From: Anaeromassilibacillus senegalensis
GTDB lineage: Bacteria; Bacillota; Clostridia; Oscillospirales; Acutalibacteraceae
NCBI RefSeq assembly: GCF_001261775.1
Contig: NZ_LN868535.1
Coordinates: 356,148-420,147, forward strand
Reading direction: 5' to 3'
DNA length: 64,000 nt
The first letter of the stretch is position 1, and every line of letters begins with the position of its first letter. Position numbers and translations under genes: made by a program. Positions 8,971 to 20,200 of the stretch are shown piece by piece. Under the pieces are notes generated by a model. The model had not been told where the DNA came from. It was given only the letters and a program-made list of their open reading frames with translations, and searched no databases.

Positions 8971-8999
8971 TCATAACTGTGCCGCGCGTGCCGGTCAAG
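8971..8999 (-). promoter_or_regulatory. Sigma-A-like promoter of the GH63-like gene
   Basis: On the minus strand TTGACC is separated by 17 bases from TATGAT, about 140 bases upstream of the start codon at 8832. It lies back to back with the promoter of the GH2 gene. Confidence 0.65.
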
Positions 9000-9130
9000 C
9001 GGCAGGTTCCCCAATAAATGCCAGCAATTTTGCACAAATGACACAATTATTCCGCAAAAACTTTATGGATTTTATAAATTTTTAATTGAAAAGGCACGCA
9101 AAAAAATTTACAATATTTCATATGCCAAGG

Positions 9131-9159
9131 TTGAAAACATTTGGTTATTATGATAGGAT
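9131..9159 (+). promoter_or_regulatory. Sigma-A-like promoter of the first GH2 gene
   Basis: TTGAAA and TAGGAT are spaced by 17 bases and lie about 90 bases before the ATG at 9245. The rest of the 8833-9244 gap is A/T-rich, with no other gene seen. Confidence 0.6.
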
Positions 9160-9244
9160 AAATCTGTAAACGCCGCCAATTTTTAGAGCAATTGCGGCTA
9201 TGTCCCATACATTGTGATGGGGAAGGAAAGAAAGGGAGGAACCT

Positions 9245-12200
9245 ATGAAAAAAAAGAAAGCACTCGCAGTGCTCCTGGCGCTGGTTATGGCGCTGACGGG
9301 CACAGGACTCACCCAGGCGCTGGCCGACACCGGCAGCGCGCGCACCCCGGCGGACCCCGCCTTTGACGGGGAATACTGGTACAACGCCACCAAACCGGTG
9401 GAGGGCGACAGCCGGTTTTCCGTGACCAAGGTTTACGAGGAAAACCGCGAGCCGCAGCGCAGCTATTTTATCCCGTACGACACGGAGGAAAAGGCGCTGG
9501 CGCGCGACCGCGAAGCGTCCGACTACTACATGCTCCTGAACGGGGACGACTGGAAATTCAAGCTGGTGGACAAGCCCGCCGACGCGATCATGGATTTCCA
9601 GAACGACGACTACGACACCGACAGCTGGGACAATATCATGGTCCCCTGCAGCTGGCAGATGGAAGGGTACGACGTGCCCATCTACACCAACATCAAATAC
9701 CCCTGGACCAACTATGAGCCGCGCGGCGACTGGCAGACCGCCCTCGCCCCGACGGTGTACAATCCGGTCGGCCACTACAAAAAGACCTTTACCCTGCCCG
9801 AGAACTGGGATGGCCGCGAGGTCTTCGCCTCCTTCCAGGGCGTGGAATCCTGCTTCTACCTGTATATCAACGGGCAGTACGTGGGTTATTCCGAAGACAG
9901 CTTTACCATGCACGACTTCAACATCACCCCGTACCTGAAGGCCGGGGAAAACACCATGGCCCTGCGCGTTTACCGCTGGTGCGACGGCACCTGGCTGGAA
10001 GACGCGGACTACATCCGCCTGTCCGGTATCTTCCGCGACGTGGAGCTGTACTCCAAGGACAAGGTGGAACTGCGCGATTACTTTGTGCGCACCACCTTTA
10101 CGGACGATACCTATACCGACATGAACCTCAGCATGGAAGTCGATGTGCGCACGCACGACGATGTTTCCGCGGAGGGCTACACCGTCAAGGCGAAGCTGCT
10201 GGACGCGGACGGCAAGGTCGTGTTTGACGACGTCTCCCTCCCCGTGAACGCGATCCCGGCGGGCAAAGACGAAGTCAAGATCAGCAAAAACCTGGTGATC
10301 GACAATCCGCACAAGTGGTCCGCGGAAGATCCCTACCTTTATAATCTGCTGCTCCAGCTGGTGGACGCGGACGGCAACGTCGTGGAGAACATCGGCCAGC
10401 GCGTGGGCTTCCGCCAGATCGAGCTGAAAGAGATCGGCATGTACAACGGCAAGGACTACGGCAGCAAGCAGATGATGACCATCAACGGCGAGCGCATGAT
10501 GCTGCGCGGCTTCAACCGCCATGAGGTGCATCCGGAGTACGGCCGCTACCTGCCCCGCGACTTCCTGGAAGAAGACATCAAGCTGATGAAGCAGAGCAAC
10601 GTCAACGCCATCCGCACCTCGCATTATCCGAACGACCCGAACTTCTATGACCTGTGCGACGAGTACGGCATTTATATCTGTGACGAGGCGAATGACGAAT
10701 CCCACGATGTGCGCGGCAACTTCCCGTCCAACATCGAGGAATGGCGCGCGCCGACGCTCGACCGCATGATCAACATGGTCGAGCGCGATAAGAACTTCCC
10801 CTCCGTCGTCATCTGGTCCTTGGGCAATGAGGCCAGTGAGGAGTGGACGCCCGCCAACGGCAACGCCTTCAAGCTGATGAGCGAGTGGACCAAGGAGCGC
10901 GACGACGGCCGCCCGATCAAGTACGAGCGCGACAACCGCTGGACGGACATCATGAGCGTGCAGTACCCGGCCTACAGCAGCGTGACCAGCTACTGTAACG
11001 GCAACAACATCAAGCCGTATATCATGTCCGAATACGCACATGCCATGGGCAACAGCACCGGCTATTATAAAAAGTATTGGGACATCTTCCGCGTGGAGCC
11101 CCAGGCGCAGGGCGGCTTTATGTGGGACTGGGCGGACCAGACCCCGGTTTGGGACCTGCCGACCTCCACGGAGGGCACCGGCCTGCTGGACGAGGCCTCC
11201 AACCTGCGCAACTCCTACACCGGCTCTTTGGAGCGGGTCAGCACCACCCCGATTGTCAACAATGTGCTGCGCGGCGGCGCGGTCTTTGACAGCACCCCAT
11301 ACCTGAACTTCTACACCGGCAATACGGACATGGCGGACGGCGTGGTGGTCGGCAAGACCTTCACCATCGACGTATCGCTCACCCCGGAGAAACCCGCCGG
11401 CTACGACAACGCCTCTGACCGCGTGTTCAATTATATCGTCGGCAAGGGCGACCAGCAGTACGCATTGCAGCACCTCAAGACCAAGGACGGCGAGGAGCTG
11501 GTCCAGTTCTACTTCGGCAAAGATTGGGAAGAGGTCAACGCGCCCGCGCCCGCCGACTGGTTCGGCAAAGAGCACCGCGTAACCGTCTCCTACAACTATG
11601 ACGAAAGCGCATCGAAACCCACTTCCATCAACATTTACATCGACGGCGCACTCCAGGGCAGCTACAGCGGTTCCACCGCCATGGATCAGAGCAGCCAGAA
11701 ATTCTCCATCGGCGTCAACAGCCAGTATCCGGACCGCGGCACGTTCAGCGGCGCGATCGACTCCGTGCGCATCTTCAAGGAAGTGCTCACCCCGGCCGCG
11801 ATCGACGAAGCGAACATCGAGCCCGGCAACCAGTACCGCGTGTTCTTCTGGGCCGACTTTGACGACGAAGAGGGCGTCATCCCCACGCAGGCCGTCGACA
11901 AGGGCGGCTACGGCTACAACGGCACCCTGCGCTCCGGCAGCACCATCGTGCCGAAGGACGCGGCTAACACGGTGTCCGTTCCGGACGGCACGGAAGGCAA
12001 GCCCGGCGCGGCCTCCGGCGACAAGGCCCTGCGCGGCACCATGACGCTGGAAAGCGCGGACGACCTGGACATCACCGGCACAACGCCGCTGACCCTGGAA
12101 GCCTGGGTTAAACCGGAGGCGCTCTCCGGCCACAAGACCATCATGGGCAAGGGCGACAACCAGTTTGCCTTGAAGACCAACGGCAAGAAGTTGGAATTCT

Positions 12201-15200
12201 TCATCTATGACGAAACCAAAAAGAACAACAATTACGACCAGTATATCAGCGTTGCCGCGGATCTGACCGATGAAGGCTGGATCAACAAGTGGCAGCATGT
12301 GGCAGGCGTTTACGACGGCGCAAGCCTCAAGCTCTACCTGAACGGCGAGCAGGTTGGTGAGACCGTCCTGGACGGCCAGACCATCGTACCCGGCTCCAGC
12401 CATCCGTTCTCCATCGGCACCTGCACGCAGGAAAGCGGCCGGGCCTTTACCGGCCTGATCGACGACGTGCGCGTGTACGACAAGGCTCTGACGCTGGAAG
12501 AGTTCAACAGCACCAGCCGTAAGCCATCCGACGTGAACACCCGCCTGTGGATCGGCTTTGAGCAGATGCGCGCGGGCGATCCGATCGAGGCGACCGGCCC
12601 GGTCGCGGCTCCCGGCAAATACTACGCCTACGGCGGCGACTGGGGCGAGACGGTCCACGACGACAACTTCCTTGCGAACGGCGTCGTCTCCGTAGACCGC
12701 ATCCCGCATCCGGCCCTGGCGCAGGTCAAGCAGGTACAGCAGGAAATCAACTTTAAGGATACCGACGTGGAAAACGGCGTGGTCCGCATTGTCAACGAGT
12801 TCCTGTTCACCACCACGGAGGATTACGACTTCCACTGGACGCTCATGCAGGACGAAAAAGAGATCGCCAGGGGCAACTTTAACGCCGTCGTAGACCCGCT
12901 GAGCGAGCAGGATTACACCATTGAAAACTTCCCCGTCGTGACCGATCCGGCCCCCGGCGCGGAATACTGGCTCAACTTCAGCGCGACGCTCAAGAGCGAT
13001 ACCTCCTGGGCGGACGCGGGCTTTGAGGTCGCCAAACAGCAGTTCAAGCTGGATGTCGACGCACCCAAGCACGCCAACAAGTCCCTGGCCAGCCTGCCGG
13101 ACCTCACCTATACCGAGGACGGCAACACCGTGACGATCACCGGCGACGATTTCAACGCCGTGTTCGACAAGACGCAGGGCACCCTGACTTCCTACCAGTT
13201 CCAGGGCGACGAGTACCTGGTGGACGGCCCCGCGCCGAACTACTTTAAGGCTCCGGTCGACAACGACCGCGAAAATGGCTTTGTAAGCCGCACCGCAACC
13301 TGGAAAAACGCGGGCAAGAACCGCACCGTAACCGGCGTGCAGGTCGCGCCCGTGGCAGAGACAAAGGGCGTCAGCTTCACCGTGAACGCCACCCTGCCCA
13401 CCTCCACGCAGTCCACCTACCAGGCCGTGATCACCGTGTACGGCAACGGCGAAGTCGTATTTGACCAGACGCTGCATCCCGGCTCCTCCAGCCTGTCCGA
13501 GATTCCGGAGGTCGGCACCCTGATGAAGATCAAGGGCGACTACGACCAGATCACCTACTACGGCAGAGGCCCCGAGGAAAACTACCGCGACCGTCAGGAC
13601 GCGTACGACATCGGCGTCTATGAATCCACCGTCATGGACCAGTTCGTCCATTATGTGGAGCCGCAGGAGCACGGCAACCGCAGCGACGTGCGCTGGATTG
13701 CCCTGACCAACGAGGCCGGCAAGGGCTTTATGGTCAGCGCGGCAAACGGCGAGGTCCTGGAGACAAACGCCTCCTACTTTGAGCAGAATGACCTGGCAAC
13801 CAAGAAGCATCCGTACCAGCTCGTGCAGGAAGACGACATCTACCTCAAGATCAACCAGCTCACCTCCGGCCTTGGCGGCCAGCAGAGCTGGGGCGCCAGA
13901 GCGGAAGAATATGTCACCATCCGCCCGAACAAGGATTACAACTACAGCTTCCGTCTCAGCCCGATCGCGGAAAAGAACGTTGGCGACATGATGCGGAACA
14001 GCAAGAGCGGCATCACCGACAAGCTGGTGGAATCCATTTCCGTGGACGGAACCCCAATCGCAGGGTTTGACCAGAACCAAAAATCTTACGACGTGATGAT
14101 CACAGACACCACCCGCTTCCCGCAGGTGGACATCGTGGTCAGCGATTCCGAGAGCAAGGCGGAAATCACCCAGGCGGATTCCCTGCCCGGCACCGCGACC
14201 ATCAAGGTTATCCCCGCAAACGCGGACGAAGCGGACGCGTGGGTCTACACCGTGAACTTCACCGTGGCGCAGTTCACCTACATGAGCGACCTCGACTGGA
14301 CCTCTGCCACCACAGGCTGGTCCGGCTACCAGCCCAGCAAGGATTCCCATGCCGGCGAGGGCAAACTGACCCTGATGGGCGAAAACGGCGAGGAAGTCCA
14401 GCATGACAAGGGCATCGGCACCCATGCGACCTCCGACATCGTTTACAACCTGGACGGCGCGTTTGACCGGTTTGAAGGCTTTGTGGGCGTCGACCGCTCG
14501 CAGTCCCACAACGACAACGCGACGATCAACTTCCAGATCTTCCTGGATGGCAGCGATACCCCCGCCTTTGAGAGCGGCGTCATGCGCGTTGGCACCGTGC
14601 AGAAGAAGTTCTCCATCGACATCTCCGGCGTGGACGAAATCCGTATGCACGCGGACATGGTCGATCGCGACGCCAACGACCACGCCGACTGGGCGGACCT
14701 GAAACTCTTTAAGAACGAAGAAACCAGCACCATTTACGCGATCAACAAGGAAGTCTTTGGCGGTGAAGCGACCGTCACAGTCGACAAGGCAGCGGCAGCG
14801 GCAGGTGAGACCGTAACCGTCGCCATCTCCGATATCGAGGAAGGCAAGCAGTTCAAGTCCATCGTCGTCTTGCTGAAGCGCGGAATAAATATGAAGCCCG
14901 TCCCGGTCAAGCCGGGGGAGGTGTATACCTTCACTATGCCTCCCGAACCGGTAACGGTTGCAGTCCGTCTGGAGCCGAAGAGCACCGAGCCGGCAAAAGC
15001 ACACGTGCTGAATGTCCAGTACGGCGGCAACGCGGCGCTGGAAGTCTCGGGCGAAACAGAGGTCATTCTCGACGGCAACGGCATCTACGGCGCGAAAGTC
15101 ATGGCGGACAAGGAAATCACCCTGACATTTGCCCCGGCGGACGGCCCGTTTGCCACCGCGCAGCTCAACGGCGAGGATATCCCGTTTGAGGCCGACGGCT

Positions 15201-16522
15201 GCACCTACACCTTCACCATGCCGAACGAAAACACTGTCCTGCGCTTCACCTTCACCACCGTGAAAAAGGACGTGCTGGAAACTCTGTTGGAAAAGGCAAA
15301 CGAAGTCACCGACGAACAGCTTAAAAAGCTGGTCAAGTCCGTGCGCGATCGCTTCATCGCGGCGCGCGACAACGCACAGACCGTCTTTGAAAACGACAAA
15401 GCAACCCAGGACGAAGTAAACGACGCCTGGAAGGAACTGCTTGACGCGATGCATCACCTCTCCTTCGAGGAAGGCACGAAGGATGAGCTGGAATACTGGC
15501 TCAACTACGCGGACAATCTCAATCTGGACAACTTCACCCCGAAGAGCCAGGAGGGCTATGCCGAGGCGCTTGCCTACGCGGAAGAAATCTACAACGACGA
15601 GGGCGAGACGCTGAAGGCGGAAGTCGAAAAGGCGGCGAAGAACCTGTATGATGCAATCATGCGTCTGGAATTCAAGGCGAACAAGGAGACGCTGGAGACG
15701 TTTGTACAGCAGGCACAGGAAATCAACGAGAACATCGGCAAGTACATGGACGGCGACGAGAAGGACGCCTTTGTTAAACTTCTGCCGCAGGCGGAGTCCG
15801 TACTGGCAGACGCCAATGCAACCCAGACAGAGGTCGACGAGATGGCGGCAGCCCTGTACAACGCAATTCAGAACCTGCGCATGACGCCGGACAAAGAAGC
15901 GCTGAAGGAACTGATCGATACCTATGAAGCGCTCGACCCGGCGGACTACACCGAGGCAAGCTATGCGATCCTCCGTGCGGCGCTGAATAACGCGCTGGAC
16001 GTCTACCACAACGACGCGGCAACCCCGACGGAAATTGCGGCGGTTTATACCACCGCGGAGCAGGCCTATGACGGCCTGGTTCCGGCAGACCCGTCGGAAG
16101 AGCCCGAAAAACCCGGCAACAATCCGTCCAACAAACCGAACAAGGGCGGCAGCTCGGGCAGCAAGAAACCGGTCATCAATACCTCCGGCGACGGCACGGC
16201 GGTTGTGGCGGCAAACCCGGTGATCAGCGCAGCACAGAACGTGATGGGCCAGAAGTCCGTCCGTTCCGACACGACGATGAACTTCACCCTGAAGAGAGGC
16301 AGCGCCTACTGCTTCAAGATGACGGTCGTCAACGGAAGCAGCGCGATCCCGAACTTCACCGTAGGCAACGGCGGTGTGCTCAAGACCCAGTATGTCACCA
16401 AGATCGGCAACGACTACTATTACAGAGTCTGGGCGGTCGGCGCACCCGGCCAGAGCACCGGCGTGTATACCACTATGGCGGGCGAAGCACCGCAGCAACA
16501 CTGTGTGGTAACGGTTGGCTGA
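9245..16522 (+). CDS. Secreted GH2 beta-galactosidase (LacZ type) with LamG, NPCBM, FIVAR and shared C-terminal module
   Basis: A 2,425-residue protein with AGGGAGGAA before the ATG and a signal peptide (MKKKKALAVLLALVMALTGT). The LacZ-type GH2 core has the sugar-binding and Ig-like domains (about 80-390) and the TIM barrel (390-690), with acid/base Glu529 in LGNEAS and nucleophile Glu596 in IMSEYAHAMGN. Two LamG/concanavalin-like domains (about 690-855 and 930-1090) are inserted before the small-chain beta-sandwich domain (about 1286-1576, with YYGRGPEENY). An NPCBM-like sugar-binding domain (1676-1826), an Ig-like repeat, FIVAR repeats (2009-2279) and the shared tail (2339-2425) follow. The 3' third is almost identical to the next gene. 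Removes terminal beta-galactose outside the cell by family inference; linkage preference unknown. The 2,518-residue antisense frame is a shadow. Confidence 0.93.
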   Translation: MKKKKALAVLLALVMALTGTGLTQALADTGSARTPADPAFDGEYWYNATKPVEGDSRFSVTKVYEENREPQRSYFIPYDTEEKALARDREASDYYMLLNGDDWKFKLVDKPADAIMDFQNDDYDTDSWDNIMVPCSWQMEGYDVPIYTNIKYPWTNYEPRGDWQTALAPTVYNPVGHYKKTFTLPENWDGREVFASFQGVESCFYLYINGQYVGYSEDSFTMHDFNITPYLKAGENTMALRVYRWCDGTWLEDADYIRLSGIFRDVELYSKDKVELRDYFVRTTFTDDTYTDMNLSMEVDVRTHDDVSAEGYTVKAKLLDADGKVVFDDVSLPVNAIPAGKDEVKISKNLVIDNPHKWSAEDPYLYNLLLQLVDADGNVVENIGQRVGFRQIELKEIGMYNGKDYGSKQMMTINGERMMLRGFNRHEVHPEYGRYLPRDFLEEDIKLMKQSNVNAIRTSHYPNDPNFYDLCDEYGIYICDEANDESHDVRGNFPSNIEEWRAPTLDRMINMVERDKNFPSVVIWSLGNEASEEWTPANGNAFKLMSEWTKERDDGRPIKYERDNRWTDIMSVQYPAYSSVTSYCNGNNIKPYIMSEYAHAMGNSTGYYKKYWDIFRVEPQAQGGFMWDWADQTPVWDLPTSTEGTGLLDEASNLRNSYTGSLERVSTTPIVNNVLRGGAVFDSTPYLNFYTGNTDMADGVVVGKTFTIDVSLTPEKPAGYDNASDRVFNYIVGKGDQQYALQHLKTKDGEELVQFYFGKDWEEVNAPAPADWFGKEHRVTVSYNYDESASKPTSINIYIDGALQGSYSGSTAMDQSSQKFSIGVNSQYPDRGTFSGAIDSVRIFKEVLTPAAIDEANIEPGNQYRVFFWADFDDEEGVIPTQAVDKGGYGYNGTLRSGSTIVPKDAANTVSVPDGTEGKPGAASGDKALRGTMTLESADDLDITGTTPLTLEAWVKPEALSGHKTIMGKGDNQFALKTNGKKLEFFIYDETKKNNNYDQYISVAADLTDEGWINKWQHVAGVYDGASLKLYLNGEQVGETVLDGQTIVPGSSHPFSIGTCTQESGRAFTGLIDDVRVYDKALTLEEFNSTSRKPSDVNTRLWIGFEQMRAGDPIEATGPVAAPGKYYAYGGDWGETVHDDNFLANGVVSVDRIPHPALAQVKQVQQEINFKDTDVENGVVRIVNEFLFTTTEDYDFHWTLMQDEKEIARGNFNAVVDPLSEQDYTIENFPVVTDPAPGAEYWLNFSATLKSDTSWADAGFEVAKQQFKLDVDAPKHANKSLASLPDLTYTEDGNTVTITGDDFNAVFDKTQGTLTSYQFQGDEYLVDGPAPNYFKAPVDNDRENGFVSRTATWKNAGKNRTVTGVQVAPVAETKGVSFTVNATLPTSTQSTYQAVITVYGNGEVVFDQTLHPGSSSLSEIPEVGTLMKIKGDYDQITYYGRGPEENYRDRQDAYDIGVYESTVMDQFVHYVEPQEHGNRSDVRWIALTNEAGKGFMVSAANGEVLETNASYFEQNDLATKKHPYQLVQEDDIYLKINQLTSGLGGQQSWGARAEEYVTIRPNKDYNYSFRLSPIAEKNVGDMMRNSKSGITDKLVESISVDGTPIAGFDQNQKSYDVMITDTTRFPQVDIVVSDSESKAEITQADSLPGTATIKVIPANADEADAWVYTVNFTVAQFTYMSDLDWTSATTGWSGYQPSKDSHAGEGKLTLMGENGEEVQHDKGIGTHATSDIVYNLDGAFDRFEGFVGVDRSQSHNDNATINFQIFLDGSDTPAFESGVMRVGTVQKKFSIDISGVDEIRMHADMVDRDANDHADWADLKLFKNEETSTIYAINKEVFGGEATVTVDKAAAAAGETVTVAISDIEEGKQFKSIVVLLKRGINMKPVPVKPGEVYTFTMPPEPVTVAVRLEPKSTEPAKAHVLNVQYGGNAALEVSGETEVILDGNGIYGAKVMADKEITLTFAPADGPFATAQLNGEDIPFEADGCTYTFTMPNENTVLRFTFTTVKKDVLETLLEKANEVTDEQLKKLVKSVRDRFIAARDNAQTVFENDKATQDEVNDAWKELLDAMHHLSFEEGTKDELEYWLNYADNLNLDNFTPKSQEGYAEALAYAEEIYNDEGETLKAEVEKAAKNLYDAIMRLEFKANKETLETFVQQAQEINENIGKYMDGDEKDAFVKLLPQAESVLADANATQTEVDEMAAALYNAIQNLRMTPDKEALKELIDTYEALDPADYTEASYAILRAALNNALDVYHNDAATPTEIAAVYTTAEQAYDGLVPADPSEEPEKPGNNPSNKPNKGGSSGSKKPVINTSGDGTAVVAANPVISAAQNVMGQKSVRSDTTMNFTLKRGSAYCFKMTVVNGSSAIPNFTVGNGGVLKTQYVTKIGNDYYYRVWAVGAPGQSTGVYTTMAGEAPQQHCVVTVG

Positions 16523-16570
16523 TTGCTGCCACTGAAAATCACCGTAGGTGCGAATGACGTTATACGTCCA

Positions 16571-16710
16571 CAGCAGCACTGTGTGGTAACCATCGGTTAA
16601 CAATCCATCCGGTTTTCTAACCAGAAAACCGCGATCCCAGATTTTCCCGCGCTTACAAAACCCGTATGATTACAGGAGAAGGCCGCTTGCAACAAGCGGC
16701 CTTCTTTGTA
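16571..16710 (+). repeat. Fossil copy of the 3' end of the second GH2 gene
   Basis: After the intact stop of the first GH2 gene, 140 bases match 24417-24556 essentially base for base. They comprise a second, untranslated end of the shared tail (encoding QQHCVVTIG and its stop) plus the downstream spacer and terminator. This is the scar expected if recombination replaced or duplicated the 3' ends of the two genes. Confidence 0.85.
16678..16708 (+). terminator. Rho-independent terminator of the first GH2 gene
   Basis: GAAGGCCGCTTG pairs with CAAGCGGCCTTC, followed by TTTG. The same hairpin occurs after the second GH2 gene, so it was copied together with the gene end. Confidence 0.8.
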
Positions 16711-16773
16711 CCTGTTTCGTGTTTTTCGGGACGCGGCGGTGCGAATGATCCGTGCAGATCAAAGCCCATCCAT

Positions 16774-16815
16774 AAAATCTCCCCGTTTGGATAACACCGG
16801 ACGGGGAGATTTTTT
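16774..16815. terminator. Second terminator-like hairpin in the GH2-GH2 gap
   Basis: AAATCTCCCCGT pairs perfectly with ACGGGGAGATTT across a 14-base loop and runs into TTTT. It probably backs up the hairpin 70 bases earlier. The rest of the gap, 16816-17209, is A/T-rich leader or promoter DNA with a TATAAT at 16932 but no convincing -35 box. Confidence 0.7.
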
Positions 16816-17209
16816 GATATAAAAGATCACGCAAGCCATATAGAGTTTAAAATATATTACATTCATTAATTATATATAACAGAATGCATAAATAGCCGAT
16901 AAATATAATCGCATTTTTCTTTTTGCGTTACTATAATTCATAAAAAGCACTTTACAATGAGCTAAATTAACTGGCATATACGCTGAAATTCCTTCCACAA
17001 GCATAGACAAAGCAACATATTTTATGATTGGCAAGCACACTTACTTTCCAGGGACTGAAAGGAGGTATTTGAGCCCTGCCTGGAAAACCGTGAATCCAAA
17101 CGATTTGTTTGGGAAGACAACCGATGTGGATACAGCGCGACAACATTTATGATCTGCCGGTTAATTGGAGAAGAGTTGAAATGAGGAAAAGACGAAAAGG
17201 AGCAACAAC

Positions 17210-20200
17210 ATGATAAAAGCAAAGAGAGGCAGGAGAATCCTCGCGCTTGCTTTGGCTGCCGCGATGGCCTTTAGTTCGACAATCGCGTACGCCGCAGAAA
17301 AAGGGCAAGCCGCTGATGTTCCCCATCAGGTGCAGAGTACGCAGCCCCCGGGGAGAGAAAAGCTCAATTTTAACCAGGGCTGGAAGTTCTCGCGAAACTA
17401 TTTTGAAGACGCCATCCAACCCGACTTCGACATGGACGTCCTGAAAACCTGGGAAAACGTCTCCCTTCCGCACACCGTCCGGCTGGAAACATATATCAAC
17501 AGCGGTGCGGGAAACACCTATCAGGGCGACGCCATGTATGTCAAACATTTTCCGCTTTCTCAGGAGTATGCGGGAAAAAAGCTTTATATTGAATTCGAAG
17601 GAATCATGGGCGTATCCGACGTATGGGTCAACGGCGTGCACATGACGTCCAAGCTTGCGGCAAAAACAGGCAGCAACACCATGTACGGCGGATTTCTCCC
17701 CTTTATTATCGATATCACAGACGTTGTAAAGCTGGACGGTACGGACAACGTCATTACGGTCCATGCAACCAATGAAGACAACCCGAACGTCCCGCCGGGA
17801 AAACCGGCGGCAAACCTGGATTTCACCTATTTCGGCGGCATCTACCGGGATGCGTGGCTGGAAGTGCTTCCAGAAGTACATATCACAAACGCAAATTATG
17901 AGGACATCGTAGCCGGCGGCGGCATTCTGGTCGATTATCCGGAAGTCAGCGAGGCGTCCGCGACCGTCGACGTGCAGACGCACGTGCGCAACGAAGAGGC
18001 GGAAGCGGTGGAAATCTCCGTCACAAACGAAGTGATTGACGCCGATGGAACCGTCGTCGGCAGCGCCGTAACCGAAGGAATTTCCGTGGACGCCGGGGCG
18101 GATCACACCGCCTCCCAGGAAATCATTGTGGAAAACCCGAAGCTTTGGAACCTCAAAACACCGTATCTGCATACGCTGCGTTCCACGGTTTTGGTAAACG
18201 GTGCCGAGGTCGACCAGGTGGAAACACGCATCGGCATTCGGAAAATCGAAATGCACAAATCGTACGGACTGAAAATCAACGGAGAAGTGCAGGACGACCT
18301 GATCGGCGTCAACCGCCATCAGGAATTTGTCTATCTCGGCTTTGCCGGTTCCTCCGCTTTACAGCGGCGCGATGCAATCAAATTTAAAGAGGGCGGCGTC
18401 AACGTCGTGCGCACCGGGCACTATCCACAGTCCGTTGATTTTCTGGACGCGTGCGATGAGCTGGGCATTCTGGTCCTTGAACCCACGCCCGGCTGGCAGA
18501 ACTTTACAAACAACGACACGTTCAAAAACCGGGTGTTTAACGACATTCGCCAGATGGTCCGGCGCGATCGGAACCGCCCCTGCATCCTGGCGTATGAGAC
18601 GGTGCTGAATGAGACAAACGTCACGGGAACCTTCACCCAGCAGATGGCACAGACCGCCAAGGAGGAGCATCCCTCCGCAAAGGTTGCTACAGAAAACTCC
18701 CTGATGAGCCTTCCTTCCAGCGCAAAGGACACCATCAGCGATATCATGTATAAGGACGCCAACCGGTCCGACAAGGCGGTGGGCTTCCAGCGTGAATACG
18801 GAGACAGCTACCGCGAGCAGTACTCTCCGCAGAGCTTCCACAACCGGCGCGCCGCAAGAGGGCCGGACACCTTCTATCCCGGAGGCGAAGGCGCCATGTT
18901 TATGCAGGCGATCAAGCGGTTGGTCGGCAATCACCCGGGAACCCAGTATTACGAGCCGAAAGACGCGGCGGCCTCCAACAGCGGCGGCGCGGTCGGTTCC
19001 GGGCGCGCATTCCTGTCCATGGCGGAGCGTGCGCATGCGGATCCGGGCTTCATCGGGTCCACCAGCTGGGTCGGCATCGACCACAACCGTTCCTACGACC
19101 CCAGCATTTCCGCCTGCGGCCTGTGGGACCTCTACCGTATTCCCAAATTCTCCTATTACGCGATGGCGAGCCAGCGTTCCGCAGAGCCGGACCCGGCGCT
19201 CACCGCACAGAATATTGATAACGGCCCCCTGCTGTTTGTGGCCAGTTATTGGACGGAACACGCTCCCGTCATCGACAAAAGCGTGGAAGATAAAAAAGGC
19301 ATCGGCACAGACGACGCCCGCTATATCTTTGTATACAGCAACGCGGACATGGTCAAGCTTGCGGTTATGAAGGACGGAGAAGCGCTCTGGTCCCAGGAAA
19401 AGACGCCGATGACGGAAAACAACACCGACATTCTGCCGCACGCGCCGTTTGAGTTTATCGACGTGCCTTATACAGCGGGCTCCTATCTGGTCGCCACGGG
19501 GTACGACGCGGAAGGGAACGAAATCGCTTCACAGACCGCACGGCCGGCCGGCGCACCGAAGAAGCTGCAGCTGGAGGCCGACGACAAGCAGATCGGGCTC
19601 ACCGCGGACGGCTCCGATGCCATCATGGTATACGCGTCCGTTCTCGATGAAAACGGCACCATCTGCAACACCGCGACCAACGAGCTGACGTTCAGCATCC
19701 TTTCGGGCGATGCATCCATTGTCGGCGACGGGGACAAGCGGATTGGCGCGAACCCGATCAAAGCGGAAGCAGGCATCACCGGCGCATACATTCAGGCCGG
19801 CGAAGAGCCGGGCGAAATCCGCATCCGCGTAGAGGCGGAGGGATTGGAACCGGCGGAACTCACCATTACGTCCCAGCCGATGACGGAAAAAGCGGCGCCC
19901 TTTACGGAGATCGAATACACGGGCGGCGGAGATTCCGCGTCCGCGTACCTGAAGGATTTGGAACAGCTGAATGCGGAAGCCCAAAGCTATTACCAGGTTG
20001 GCTCCCTGACCATTGGCGGCAAGAAATACGGGCAGAGCATCTCTCAGCAAAACAACACCCGCCTCGTTTATGATCTGGAGGGAACCCGCAGGAGATTGAC
20101 CGGTTCCGTAGGCGTTCCGAACGACGCTTCCAGCAACGCGGAAGCCGTCTTCTATATCTATTTGGATGGCGTGCTGAAATTTGCCAGCCAGCCTTTACAG

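Noticed and set aside
9047..16603. 2,518-codon open frame on the minus strand opposite the first GH2 gene
   Set aside because: The sense frame has catalytic motifs and a signal peptide. The antisense product is a low-complexity Val/Gly/Asp/Arg chain without family features. Other long antisense frames (35147-38455, 38766-42158, 62277-63584) were rejected for the same reason.
16816..17209. Possible small gene or riboswitch in the GH2-GH2 gap
   Set aside because: A/T-rich with only short frames and no recognisable structured RNA. A TATAAT without a good -35 box is all that could be seen.
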